This document shows positions 35,101-40,654 of a stretch of 64,000 nt of DNA, piece after piece; position 1 is the stretch's first letter, and every line of letters begins with the position of its first letter. Source of the stretch: Pegoplata infirma (taxonomy: Eukaryota; Arthropoda; Insecta; Diptera; Anthomyiidae); the NCBI GenBank assembly GCA_963921195.1, contig OY992536.1, positions 620,001 through 684,000 of the forward strand, given 5' to 3'. A program made the translations under genes and the position numbers. The notes under the pieces were generated by a model that had not been told where the DNA came from, did no database searches, and was given only the letters and a program-made list of their open reading frames with translations.

Positions 35101-38100
35101 ATATTTTTTGTGGTCCAATAAGGCTTTGAAATTTGAAAAGCTCCAAATTTAAAGATATTGCCAAAACTAAAAACAAAGAAGTGCTGTCAAATAAGAAATA
35201 ACTAACAAAAATCGCCAAATTAAATTAAAATTAAAAAATATATATATTGTCCATTTAAAACTTTAAATTGTAACTGATAAAATTATCCATAAATTATCCA
35301 AAAATGTAATTATCCAAAGAGTATCCAAGAATTTTTAAATTATCCATTTTTTGGATAATTATCCAAGAAGTGGCAACACTGCTCCTAAGTCGTAGAAAGT
35401 GTTGCCATGTTAGCGTAAAACGGACTAAAAACCGCTGTGTTTTCTCCTAAAATCGCTTAGTTTTCCCCATTTTTTCTTATAAAACTCTACCACAGACTAA
35501 TACAGACTCGACATAAGTGACAGGTGTCAAAAAAGTATTCTTTAACCATATGGTTAATATTTTCAAATTATTCTACGAATTAGGTTAGAAAGAGAAAACT
35601 GATATAACGCGCCATACGAAAAATGGATGCCGGATCGGATTTTGTTGTTTCACTCACTCCTAAATCGTAGAAAGTGTTGCCATGTTAGCGTAAAACGGAC
35701 TAAAAACCGCTGTGTTTTCTCCTAAAATCGCTAGGTTTCCCCCCATATTTTCTTATAAAACTCTACTGTCGAGTCTGTATATAGTCTGTGACTCTACTGT
35801 CGAGTCTGTATTTAGTCTGTGGTATTAGTCTGGGCCTATGCCAGCTAAGGATTTGTTACCTCGATTACTTTTTTGTGTGTAGGGTATATTTATGCACAAT
35901 ATGAAAAAAAATCTCAAAAAAGGTAAAAAAATACCCTTTTTTCGTGCTGTTTGATGGAAAAAGCGATATATATCGAGTGCGAATATTAAAAACTTGCTAT
36001 CTGTGTAATGAGCATTTTTAAGATGATCAAACAGAGTTGTTATTTTAAGGTAATTCTAAGAATTACACTGTGCTACAAAAAACACAAAATCTAATATACT
36101 TTTAAAATGAGGTAGTTAAGGTTGTTGGTCTCGTCGAAAAGATCACAAAAATGCCCATCAAACTTGCCAGACACCCTCAAATTTTAGAGTTATTGTCAAA
36201 AAACTTTTTTTTGGGTAACTTAAACACGTGTAACTTAAACATTTTTTAACCGATTTTAAATTTTTCAACTGTTTTGGATAGAAGAAGGATAGGGCTTTTC
36301 ATGTGTGTGAATTGGTCTATACATATAAGAAAAATATGTATTGGTTTTTTCAACAATATCTAATTTTCTGTTATTTTTTTTAAATTTTTTGAGTTTATAG
36401 ATTTTTTTCTGCTATAGTTTGTTCAACAACATTTATATTAATAAACATATTTCTAAAGAAAATTTAATTGTGAATACGATGAGCTTTATGCCAAAAAAAT
36501 CAGATAACAATTGACAGAGTTGTAATATTTTTTCTAAAAAAGAAAATTAAGATTTTTTATGAAATTGCCGTGCGGATAACCCAGGCAAAAAAAATAAAAA
36601 AATAAACGAACATACTGAGAGGTCGCGTATCATTATTTTAAAGGTTTTCGACCTCCTGAATTCGAATTTGACCATGAAATTGCGCTATCTTATTAAGTTT
36701 TTGATATATCAATTTATGTTAAATATCTCAAAAACCTGACGAGATAGAGCAATTTAAAGGCCAGATTCGGATTCAGCGCGCCAGAAACCTTTAAAAATAT
36801 TGAACATGACCATTTATGATAAATTAATTTTTTTTGGCCGGGTTATCTGAACGGCGATTTCCTGCAAAATCTTAATTTTCTTCTTTAGAAAAATTATCAC
36901 AACTCTGTCAATTATTATCCGATTTTTTCAGGATAAAGCTTATCGTACTTAGAATTAAATTATCTTTAAAAAAACGCTCATAAATATAAAGGTTGTTAAA
37001 CGAACTATAGCAGAAAAAAATCGATAAACTCGAAAAATTTTCAAAAATAACAAAAAAAATTGATTTTATAGAAAAAATCAATAGATATCTTTCTTTAACG
37101 TATTGACCAATTCACACACATGGAAAGCCCTATCCCTTTTCTATCCAAAACAGTTTAAAACTTTAAAATCGGTTGAACATTTTTTGAATTACACAAGGTT
37201 TAGTGAGAAAAGTCCCAAAAAAACGTTTTTTGACAATAACTCTAAAATTTGAGGGTGTCTGGCAAGTTTAATGGGCATTTTTGTGATCTACTCGACAAGA
37301 CCAACAACCTATACTATGTCACATCAGAAGGATTTTTTCACTGTAGCACAGTGTTATTAATCTTTTGACGAAAATGTCGCAGATAGCAAGTTTTAAATGT
37401 TCGCCTTTGATATGTGCATTTAAATATTTTTATTCAATCATTTTATCGAACAATTTCTCAATTTTTTTTACTATTGAATGCAATTATTGACAGATCTTAA
37501 TACAATTACAAATACTTACCGTCAGTTTTTATAATAGTACTAACGCCGTGAAAAAATCCTTTAAACTTTGGTTCAGCACTACGTTGGTCATGAACGAATT
37601 TTACTTTAATAGTTTCCATGGGTGTAACAGCTACAATAGCCTCACATACACCAGCACCCAAACCGGAAAGCAACTTGCCTCCTGTACCTAGTTGACCATT
37701 TCTGTCTACCATATACTCCTTTATTGTTTCAAAAGCTCCAAATCTGTTTAAATGTAGTACAGTTTTATGTTGAAATTTTCGTCGTGAACTTAAATGTATT
37801 ACCTTGTTGCAGATTTCGGTACACTGCCATATATTAGGACACTTAGCCCTCTATATAAGCCAAAAAATCCTTTTTGTTGCATAGTCTTTTTCACACAATC
37901 TGAAATGCCACTATATTTTTTGCGATCACCTATGAATTAAAAAAAAAAAAAACATTTCATTGCGGATTTTCAATAAAAAGTTAAATTTTGTGTTACCTTT
38001 TTCATCTAATTGCAATTGAGTTTTAATATATTCGGTGGGATAAGTTATACAAATTTCAATGCCTCCAGTGATTCCACCTGCAACTATGCCCTTAAGGCCT

Positions 38101-38192
38101 TTTCCACCACCACCTGTCGACGCAGCACCTACATCTGGCATCCATGGTCGTTGGCAAAATGGATTGCATAATTTGGTTAATGTGTTGTCCAT
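16697..38192 (-). CDS. sea: sea: mitochondrial tricarboxylate (citrate) carrier, whole gene
   Basis: Four exons join without frame change: 38192-37997, 37929-37803, 37743-37520 and 17142-16697 (196+127+224+446 = 993 nt, 330 residues plus stop). The product is an SLC25-family six-helix carrier with the three repeats marked by PTEYIK (residues 52-57), PMETIK (149-154) and PLDVVK (247-252). The family exchanges mitochondrial citrate for malate across the inner membrane, feeding cytosolic acetyl-CoA for lipid synthesis and, in Drosophila, histone acetylation. [19 protein letters not shown] and [17 protein letters not shown] are very close to Drosophila Sea and vertebrate SLC25A1. The ATG at 38192 gives a short N-terminus before the QRPW motif. 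Introns 1 and 2 are 67 and 59 nt; intron 3 is 20,377 nt and filled with mobile elements. All splice sites are GT/AG. fabp lies upstream on the same strand, as I recall for Drosophila. Confidence 0.93.
17143..17830. repeat. Left part of sea intron 3: dispersed repeat
   Basis: After the acceptor region (17143-17280), the segment 17285-17600 (GAGCCATTTAGACATTCCCA, CTCGCGATT, GAGCTATAACTT, TCGTCAACTTTTACTCC) is an inverse copy of 22886-23145. Both are fragments of an unnamed repeat. Homopolymer A/T runs fill the rest. No coding signal. Confidence 0.55.
17831..17960. repeat. CCGGTATTCCCGG tandem block
   Basis: About ten interlocking copies of TTCCCGG, GGTACCGG and CCGGTATTCCCGG make this one of the few G+C-rich blocks in the intron. 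It resembles the sub-terminal motifs of the hAT element at 55417-57246 (ATTCCCGGGAATTCCCGGG), so it may be a detached end of a related element. Confidence 0.5.
17961..18391. repeat. Truncated CCCGAGTAAAAA MITE pieces
   Basis: Left termini start at 18161 and 18231 (both CCCGAGTAAAAAAGATCATA) and are followed by the same ATATAATTATATATAG text, each cut short by the next. These look like stacked 5' fragments produced by repeated insertion or slippage at the family's own ends. Confidence 0.6.
18392..19760. mobile_element. CCCGAGTAAAAA MITE with a nested copy
   Basis: The outer copy begins CCCGAGTAAAAAAGTTCC and ends GGAACTTTTTTACTCGGG. At CATATA|TATTTTGAT it is opened by an inner copy, 18525-19273. 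Comparison with the uninterrupted text at about 9625-9645 (TTTCATATATTTTGAT) proves a TA target duplication for the inner copy. The interior is over 80% A+T by eye with the shared words GATGCGAAAAATGAGTCGAT and GAAATTTGGACCCC. Confidence 0.8.
18525..19273. mobile_element. Nested CCCGAGTAAAAA MITE
   Basis: Ends CCCGAGTAAAAAAGATTATA and ATATGATCTTTTTTACTCGGG pattern, with an exact TA duplication as judged from the empty site in the sister element. Its middle (18770-18960) has homopolymer-rich text of the kind GACTTTGAAAATTTTCAAAA that recurs inverted at 19925-20130. Confidence 0.75.
19761..20215. repeat. MITE interior debris with a 15-G run
   Basis: The text from 19761 repeats the interior of the family (CATATGATTTAAAGTTCG, CAAAATATTTGAAG) but lacks a matching terminus. 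Positions 20160-20174 are 15 consecutive G, rare in this AT-rich window. No gene; the minus-strand peptide at 19961-20200 is low-complexity. Confidence 0.5.
20216..20584. repeat. Mini-me-like end fragment and a 44.8-kb repeat match
   Basis: Positions 20340-20412 (TTACTGGTGTTTTGTTGAAC, AAGGTCGCAAGTGTGAACGC) recur inverted at about 44825-44890. Positions 20420-20450 (GAGTGTTAAATTTGGCTGTGCCGAATC) match the inverse end of the mini-me-like elements, including a decayed hairpin. No gene is supported. Confidence 0.5.
20585..21174. mobile_element. CCCGAGTAAAAA MITE, chimaeric ends
   Basis: Left terminus CCCGAGTAAAAAAGTTCC and right terminus TATTTTTACTCGGG. The left 400 bp matches the foldback class of 9480 and 18392, but the right 150 bp (AATCATGATTAAATTATATA, ATCTCACGCGATGCATAATC) is not the inverse of the left. 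The flanks are ACAG and TATG, so there is no TA duplication. It may be a recombinant or two truncated copies facing each other. Confidence 0.6.
21175..22885. mobile_element. hAT element C, copy 2 (left end missing)
   Basis: The right end GGTAACGGTAGCCAACACTG and about 400 bp before it (TTGCAATGAACAAAAC, ACGTACATTAAAAATAT, TTTTTAATCGGTAACGGTAT) match hAT element C at 29228-29567. The left part (AATCTGCTGATTT-type repeats) matches 28430-29060. The left terminus is gone, replaced by the MITE ending at 21174. A hAT-B relative is nested at 21623-22285. Confidence 0.65.
21623..22285. mobile_element. hAT-type element B', TAGGGATG ends
   Basis: Ends TAGGGATGAGATTTTCATGC and GGAAATCGCATCCCTA are imperfect inverse copies. 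The 8-bp flanks are ATAATAAA and ATAATGAA, one mismatch. The interior has many ATGCAAAAATATGC and ATATGCGCTAAAA motifs as in hAT element B, so it belongs to the same group. No transposase. Confidence 0.75.
22886..23145. repeat. Inverse copy of the 17.3-17.6-kb repeat
   Basis: AAAAGTTGGCGAAAATGCACT, GAAGTTATAGCTCTTCAAAT, GAAAATCGCGAG and GGGAATGACTAAATGGCTCC match 17285-17600 on the opposite strand. hAT element C copy 2 was inserted into this repeat. Confidence 0.55.
23184..23400. mobile_element. CACTCAGAAAATTATG MITE, right end lost
   Basis: It starts TA|CACTCAGAAAATTATGTAAG and continues like the intact copy at 54999-55243 (ACTACATGTTAGTTG, TATTTTACAGTAGTTAG, AAATAACTAACAAAAAA). It becomes unrecognisable near 23385 in homopolymer T. 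Truncated. Confidence 0.6.
23560..24645. repeat. R1 repeat, copy b; first of a direct duplication
   Basis: It contains the R1 hairpin (GAGTAATATTCATGCAATTA, TATTACTCATTCGCAAC), GGTTCTGAAAATTTTCC, GCATTCCGTTTTAATGTGAT and a distal part (ACGGGACACATGTTTTTCTT, GGAATGCCTCATACATATAT, CTACATGGAAAATATTGTCG) that ends at GTTGGAATTCCGTAAAAAGT. The same order recurs about 2.4 kb away at 26055-27135 in the same orientation. Compared with that copy it lacks about 50 bp (GTGTGGATGGACAAACATC). Confidence 0.7.
24646..24846. repeat. AATTAATTC repeat fragment, copy 2
   Basis: GAATTAATTCTTTTTTTGAT leads into GGAAAGCACACACATACTAT and TTTATGCTTGTGCGAAAG, the inverse of 31165-31260. Truncated on the right. Confidence 0.6.
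24847..25137. mobile_element. TACCATATTCRCAT MITE, copy 1
   Basis: Ends TACCATATTCGCAT and ATGTGAATATGGTA are inverse, with TTA at both flanks (24844-24846 and 25138-25140), an exact 3-bp duplication. Internal motifs GTTTAAAATTAAACGATG and GTATGGGGAAACAC are shared with the second copy at 52859-53087. A PIF/Harbinger type is suggested. Confidence 0.75.
25290..25730 (+). pseudogene. Decayed two-exon gene-like segment
   Basis: This stretch has gene texture unlike its surroundings. It holds AACAGCTGTCAT (an E-box common in fly promoters), a short frame with a good donor CAA|GTAAGTATT at 25521 and an acceptor TTACTTTTAG at about 25585 (64-nt intron), then a balanced-composition exon reading [20 protein letters not shown] and PHE before TAA. 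In the frame that continues across the splice, the upstream exon reads [12 protein letters not shown] followed by a stop codon, and earlier stops are also present. I therefore call it broken. The alternative 98-codon frame from 25362 reads through the intron. The family was not recognised. It lies in sea intron 3, between the two R1 copies, on the opposite strand to sea. Confidence 0.4.
25731..26054. other. AT-rich intron sequence
   Basis: It could be the 3' untranslated remains of the gene-like segment before it, with low-complexity frames only. A CTCTCACTCTC tract lies at about 25935-25950. Nothing else recognised. Confidence 0.35.
26055..27135. repeat. R1 repeat, copy c; second of the direct duplication
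   Basis: Same order and orientation as 23560-24645 through nearly its whole length: hairpin, CGAACGGGTTCTGAAAATTT-type block, GACCACGCCTTCAAAGCCCA, ACGGGACACATGTTTTTCTT, CATACATATATGCAGTTTGA, AACCCAGTAAGATAATGTAC. It includes the GTGTGGATGGACAAACATC block missing from copy b and an extra AGTAGTAGCAAGTC segment near its end. High similarity by eye suggests a recent segmental duplication or two insertions. Confidence 0.7.
27174..29567. mobile_element. hAT element C, copy 1 (CAGKGTTGG ends)
   Basis: Ends CAGGGTTGGGAACCG and CGGTAGCCAACACTG are inverse; the exact 8-bp duplication GTCTTAAC lies at 27166-27173 and 29568-29575. Both sub-terminal regions are stacked with GGTAACGGTATTGG motifs (27200-27320 and 29440-29560). 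The middle carries many AATCTGCTGATTT/CAGAAAAATCTG repeats (28440-29020). A TA-type MITE sits inside at 27473-28350. No transposase is readable. Confidence 0.85.
27473..28350. mobile_element. CACTCAAAAAAA MITE with TTAGCAAA repeats, copy 1
   Basis: Starts TA|CACTCAAAAAAAAAAAAAC and ends GTATTTTTTTGAGTG|TA, an exact TA duplication. Many GTTAGCAAA / TTTGCTAA motifs lie in both sub-terminal parts. The central 500 bp is different in style: G+C-richer, with GGACCCGATAGGTCCAGACC and TTTGCTCTATCTGGCTTAG. Open frames on both strands there (27690-28198) are mutual shadows without recognisable domains. A second, truncated copy is at 58683-60320. Confidence 0.75.
29576..29934. other. Intron sequence, nothing recognised
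   Basis: Ordinary AT-rich text between hAT element C and the next tandem repeat. TTTTCGGAATAAATCCACTC / CATTCCGAAAAAAATATTCG gives a weak inverted repeat at 29780-29860. Confidence 0.35.
29935..30215. repeat. TCTCAGAATCTGAGA tandem palindromic repeat
   Basis: About eight variants of ATCTCAGAATCTGAGAATTTTTCTATAGAAAA follow one another with a period near 32-40 bp; each unit is itself palindromic (CTCAGA..TCTGAG and TTTCTATAGAAA). A short relative is at 59575-59670. Confidence 0.65.
30640..31010 (-). mobile_element. Possible tRNA-derived SINE, interrupted
   Basis: On the minus strand the sequence reads CCGCCAACTTAGCGTATCGG, which contains an A-box-like TAGCGTATCGG, then after removal of the inserted 236-bp MITE and one target copy continues to CATGGGTTCAATCCCTGGCG with a B-box-like GGTTCAATCCC. 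RNA polymerase III boxes in this order suggest a tRNA-related SINE head, although the box spacing (about 52 bases) is longer than in a normal tRNA. The 3' part runs into AT-rich text. The tail and target duplication were not resolved. Confidence 0.45.
30719..30954. mobile_element. 236-bp hAT MITE (CAGTGGTCGGCA)
   Basis: Ends CAGTGGTCGGCAGA and GGTGCCGACCACTG are inverse, with the exact 8-bp duplication CTCTAGAC at 30711-30718 and 30955-30962. CAGTGGTCGGCA is a classic hAT-type terminus. It is inserted between the A- and B-box-like parts of the SINE-like unit. The minus-strand 98-codon frame at 30806-31102 crosses its boundary and is not a gene. Confidence 0.85.
31561..31863. other. AT-rich intron, orphan GAGTGTA end
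   Basis: TTTCGAGTGTA at about 31785-31795 with TTTTTCAGTTGAATTTACTTAC before it resembles the right end of the CACTCA MITEs (compare 55210-55245). No left terminus was found. Positions 31862-31863 are the TA target of the next element. Confidence 0.4.
31864..32554. mobile_element. Mirror-image tandem-array element (TTCGAATTAC)
   Basis: A 691-bp element with ends CACCATTTACAGATGTAATT and its complement, flanked by TA on both sides. Each arm holds about 16 units of 20 or 21 bp of two kinds, AATTCGAAGATTCCATTTGT and AATTCGAAAAAGATCAATTG plus T. The order of unit types and even private variants (two TAAAAG units near the centre) is the same in both arms, so the palindrome is complete, with a centre of only about 12 bp near 32210. 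The empty site is readable at about 32840-32855 (CACAGACTAATACAGACTCG). Similar open frames on the two strands are mirror artefacts. Confidence 0.9.
32557..33115. repeat. CAGACTCGACA element, two inverted units
   Basis: Unit 1 runs right to left (32557-32838) and unit 2 left to right (32838-33115), joined tail to tail at TCGAGTCTGTATTAGCACAG. Each unit contains CTTTAACCATATGGTTAA, ATTCTACGAATTAGGTTAG, ACGCGCCATA, TTTCACTCACTCCTA, GTTGCCATGTTAGC and TTTTCTCCTAAAAT. Two more direct copies follow at 34012-35490 and 35490-35830. It is non-coding. Confidence 0.7.
33116..34011. repeat. Unclassified insertion between CAGACTCGACA units
   Basis: Starts TGAGTTTCCGATGGCAAATA and ends GAATATAGTTCGACGATATA. 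GCAAATAGCTC and TTGAATATAGTT-CACGATAT words recur at 56690-56800 inside the hAT element at 55417-57246, in the style GCAGATAGCTCAA. It appears to be a detached piece of that repeat. The 60-codon frame at 33807-33989 has no recognised family. Confidence 0.45.
34082..34478. mobile_element. CACTMAGAAAATTATG MITE, copy 2
   Basis: Ends CACTAAGAAAATTATG and AATTCTTTGAGTG, flanked by TA (34080-34081 and 34479-34480). The host sequence AACCATATGGTTAA, intact in the sister units, is split exactly at its central TA, which proves the insertion site and duplication. Confidence 0.85.
34594..35381. mobile_element. hAT element A, copy 2 with transposase remnant
   Basis: Ends CAGTGCTGCCACCAG and AAGTGGCAACACTG, with the exact 8-bp duplication CTCCTAAG at 34586-34593 and 35382-35389. 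Sub-terminal ATTATCCA repeats match copy 1 (6567-9213). At 788 bp it is an internal deletion derivative that keeps the 3' end of the transposase gene (next entry). The host is unit 3 of the CAGACTCGACA repeat, where sister copies show the uninterrupted CACTCCTAAGTCGTAG. Confidence 0.92.
34867..35148 (-). pseudogene. hAT transposase C-terminal (hATC dimerisation) remnant
   Basis: The minus frame is open from a stop just above 35148 down to the stop at 34867. It reads [11 protein letters not shown], then [26 protein letters not shown] and [13 protein letters not shown]. The pattern [26 protein letters not shown] is the conserved core of the hATC dimerisation domain at the end of hAT transposases. 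The catalytic RNase-H-like part is absent, and there is no ATG in this frame (the apparent start codon is TTG). It is an inactive fragment inside hAT element A copy 2. Confidence 0.85.
35831..35978. other. Short intron spacer
   Basis: Links the CAGACTCGACA repeat to the long foldback. The text GCGATATATATCG is a small palindrome at about 35962-35975. Nothing else recognised. Confidence 0.35.
35979..37404. mobile_element. 1.4-kb foldback element inside sea intron 3
   Basis: One long inverted repeat centred near 36691. GCGAATATTAAAAACTTGC at the left matches the inverse of GCAAGTTTTAAATGTTCGC at the right. Inner pairs include GCCAGACACCCTCAAATTTT, GGATAGGGCTTTTCATGTGT and TGCTATAGTTTGTTCAACAA, each with its complement at the mirrored place. 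Arms are about 700 bp with many small differences. It ends only 115 bp from the donor of sea exon 3, within the transcribed intron. No target duplication was resolved. Confidence 0.8.
37520..37743 (-). CDS. sea: sea coding exon 3
   Basis: The acceptor AAACAG ends at 37744 and the donor is ACG|GTAAGTATT at 37519. It encodes residues 108 (split) to 183 (split): [19 protein letters not shown], then [20 protein letters not shown] with the second carrier signature PMETIK, and [17 protein letters not shown]. The donor is a strong consensus, as expected for an exon that must splice over 20 kb. Confidence 0.93.
37803..37929 (-). CDS. sea: sea coding exon 2
   Basis: The acceptor TTCATAG ends at 37930 and the donor is AAG|GTAATAC at 37802. 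It encodes residues 66 (split) to 108 (split): [20 protein letters not shown] then [20 protein letters not shown], the matrix loop and helix 2 of the first carrier repeat. It was found by extending the splice frame between exons 1 and 3. Confidence 0.92.
37997..38192 (-). CDS. sea: sea coding exon 1 (start of protein)
   Basis: The ATG at 38192-38190 is followed by the N-terminus with QRPWM and a Gly-rich [14 protein letters not shown], then helix 1 and [14 protein letters not shown]. The donor is AAAG|GTAACAC at 37996. The start was chosen because it is the first ATG before the conserved QRPW and gives a Drosophila-like N-terminal length. A downstream in-frame ATG (residue 18) is less likely. 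Confidence 0.92.
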
Positions 38193-38757
38193 GTTCCCTC
38201 CCTATAACATGTGCATTAATGTATACATAACGCTCATTTACTTGTATAGTGTCATAACGCAAAACGGTATTTTTTGGGTCTATTCTTAGACTGACCATTC
38301 GTACTGATTTGATCAGTACATGTACTGATTTTTGATCACGTAATTCATAAATTTACTATATATAAAGTTTTTGAGGTTTTCTATAACGAAAAGTTATGGA
38401 TTTTCTGTTATATTACAAAATATTATGTAATTGAATCAATCCAAAGGGAAAAAATCCTCGAAGTATTCTTATCCTCAAAACATGTGGATTTTTGTTATAT
38501 TTTCTGCACTGAAACGATCAGAACATTCAAATGAAGTTACATAAAGTCAACTAAATTTTCTGCAATATAACGACAAAAGTTCATGATAGTTGTTTTTAAC
38601 AGTTGTTTTTATTGAAATGTTAATTGACGCCAAGTTTGTTGGTTTAACTTGGTTTAACGCTTGCTATTCGTTCTGCGTTATGATACAAACTTGTTCAATT
38701 TCATGTTGGCGGAAGTAGCCCCAAGTTAAAAATCTATTAAAAGAATCAAAGGCTTTA
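38193..38757 (-). other. 5' flank of sea
   Basis: Upstream of the start codon, ATAG|GGAGGG at 38202 could be an acceptor for a 5' untranslated exon, but the tract before it is not clearly pyrimidine-rich. A short palindrome GTACTGATTTGATCAGTAC lies at about 38310-38330. No convincing TATA box or initiator could be fixed, so the promoter is not placed. Confidence 0.35.
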
Positions 38758-38884
38758 GGGCGGATTACTCAATGAAAAGTTAGCTGCTAACTGCCGATTT
38801 AACGGAGCCTTATGTCAAAATTTGTATGAAAAAGTTAAATTTAACGGAGAGTTATTTTATAACGGAGCATTAAGTAATCCAGCC
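38758..38884. mobile_element. 127-bp PIF/Harbinger-like MITE, copy 2
   Basis: Ends GGGCGGATTACTCAATG and ATTAAGTAATCCAGCC; inverse orientation relative to copy 1. TTA on both sides (38755-38757 and 38885-38887) is an exact 3-bp duplication. It lies about 570 bp upstream of the sea start codon, in the region likely to hold its promoter or 5' leader. Confidence 0.85.
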
Positions 38885-39250
38885 TTAATGAAACAATTTG
38901 CAATTCCAAGAAAAATATTAACGAGTTACTGTAAGGCTACTTACTGGTAGCTAATTATTTTTGGTTAATTATTATGCTGGCGATTGGTAGCATATTTGTA
39001 ATCGAGTGGCTATCGAGTCACTTTAGGGCTACTGGTAGCTACTTTTTCTTTGGACTACTTTGGTTTGCTGTTATTTGGTAGCATTTTTGTAACGAGTTAT
39101 TTTAAGGCTACTGTTAGCTTATTATTTTTGGTACTAATGTCCGTTGTCTCGTGAGTGAGTGGTATACGGTCATTACTCCAATGACAGCGCCATTTTAAAA
39201 TAATTTCACCAACCTTAGTAGTAACTAGCTACCACCATCGATTTTAAGGC
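38885..39250. repeat. GGTAGCTA / AACGAGTTA tandem repeat
   Basis: Three degenerate units of roughly 100 bp, each with TTACTGGTAGCTA, TATTTTTGGT, GGTAGCATATTTGTAA and CGAGTTACTTTAAGGC, from about 38925 to 39130. The rest is plain intergenic sequence. Confidence 0.55.
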
Positions 39251-40417
39251 GAATCCCTCATTACTTGGTAATAGAAGTTTTTACTAGGATATTCGACAAT
39301 CTGATTGAATGGTATAAAAACACCCTTTTTTCATATAGCATTTATTTACTAGTAATATTGGCAGATGCCAAAATAAATCTGTCACTTGGTGAAATCCTGT
39401 TCTTTAGATGTATTTTATTTTTCACATTTAATGCAATTCCATCCTAAATTACGAGTGCCGGTTTTCATAAGAGTAGGCACAAATGAAATAAACCCCACAT
39501 AAGTTAATTCCCACTACTTTTCTCAACGCATTATTCATTTTTTATTTATAAAAATGCAGAAAAAATCAATAGCATACCTTAGGGCACCTGTGTAATATTA
39601 CAAACACTTGTTAACGTCTAGTTGTAGTAACTACTTTTGTGATACTTGGAAATATTTGTAATACAACCCAATAATATCAAAAACTTAAAACAATGTATAA
39701 CTAACTTAATATAATGCAAGTAACTAAATAAATTTTTACCAGAAGGGTCTACAAGTCTGTTGTTACAACAGGGCGACTCGAGATTAATTATTTATTTGTG
39801 TTACATATATACTAGAGTGGACCTTACACCTCGGTTACAACGGATTTAAATTTTGGTGTCAATAAAGCTATGTTCACAGTATACCACTGGCAATGAGTCG
39901 TTTTTTTTTTGATGATTTTTATGAAAAAGTAAGAATTTCTTGTAGCATAAATTTAAGCATTTAATAAATATACAATCCTAGAATAAAATGACAGCAAAAC
40001 AATGACATTAGGCCTTTTTTGTTGGCAAACTTTGATTGTTAACATGCGTCAAAACGAAAAAAACGAAACGTTAACTGCCATAAATTTCTTAATTTAATTA
40101 AGCGTCGTTTGGAATAGTTTTGTAAAATATTACACATTATCGATGAAATATTGATAAAATTATCTTATTAAATGCAATTTAGATTGAAAGCAACACAAAA
40201 ACATTTATTTTTTTTATTAATACCAAAGAGAGCCATTAACAATAAGAGAATCATTCACAATGTATGCAAGTTAATTTTTAACTTCTAGAATTGTGAGCGT
40301 TAACACTCAAGTGAACTTTGTATGGTAGAACGCTGATTATTATGCCAACAAAAAAGGTATATTTATGAATTGTCTTAAATAAACCGACTTAATCCTTTCA
40401 GACAATTAATAGAACTA
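39251..40417. other. Intergenic between fabp and sea, nothing recognised
   Basis: No repeat pair, RNA gene or protein-like frame stands out. It may contain regulatory DNA for sea, but no motif is strong enough to name. Confidence 0.4.
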
Positions 40418-40650
40418 CACCATTTCCAATTGTATTTTAAAATTTTCCAAATATATTTTAAAATTGTCCAAATATATTTTAAAATTTTCCAATTGTATTT
40501 TAAAAATTTCAAGATATATTTTCAAAATTGTCCAAATGTATTTTAAAATTTTCCAAATGTATTTTAACCATTTACAAATGTATTTTAAAATTGTCCAAAT
40601 GTATTTTAAAGTTGTCCATATATATTTTAAAATTTTCGAAAATCTATTTT
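40418..40650. mobile_element. CACCATTT tandem-array element, one-armed
   Basis: It starts TA|CACCATTTCCAATTG, the same terminus as the mirror-image element at 31864, then carries about 12 units of a 20-bp repeat TTTTAAAATTTTCCAAATGTA type. No second arm or right terminus is present; the array stops at the repeat that begins near 40655. The 62-codon frame at 40464-40652 translates the array. Confidence 0.65.
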
Positions 40651-40654
40651 AAAC

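Larger units (their letters stand above)
34012..35830. repeat. CAGACTCGACA element, units 3 and 4
   Basis: Unit 3 (34012-35490) is interrupted by a TA-type MITE (34082-34478) and by hAT element A copy 2 (34594-35381). Without these it is about 280 bp like the others. Unit 4 (35490-35830) is intact: GACTCGACATAAGTGACAGG to CTACTGTCGAGTCTGTA. The ends GACTCGACA / TGTCGAGTC are inverse repeats. Confidence 0.7.

Noticed and set aside
38059..38298. Proline-rich plus frame and a second minus frame upstream of sea
   Set aside because: The plus frame is antisense to exon 1; the minus frame is out of register with the carrier and lies mostly in the 5' flank.
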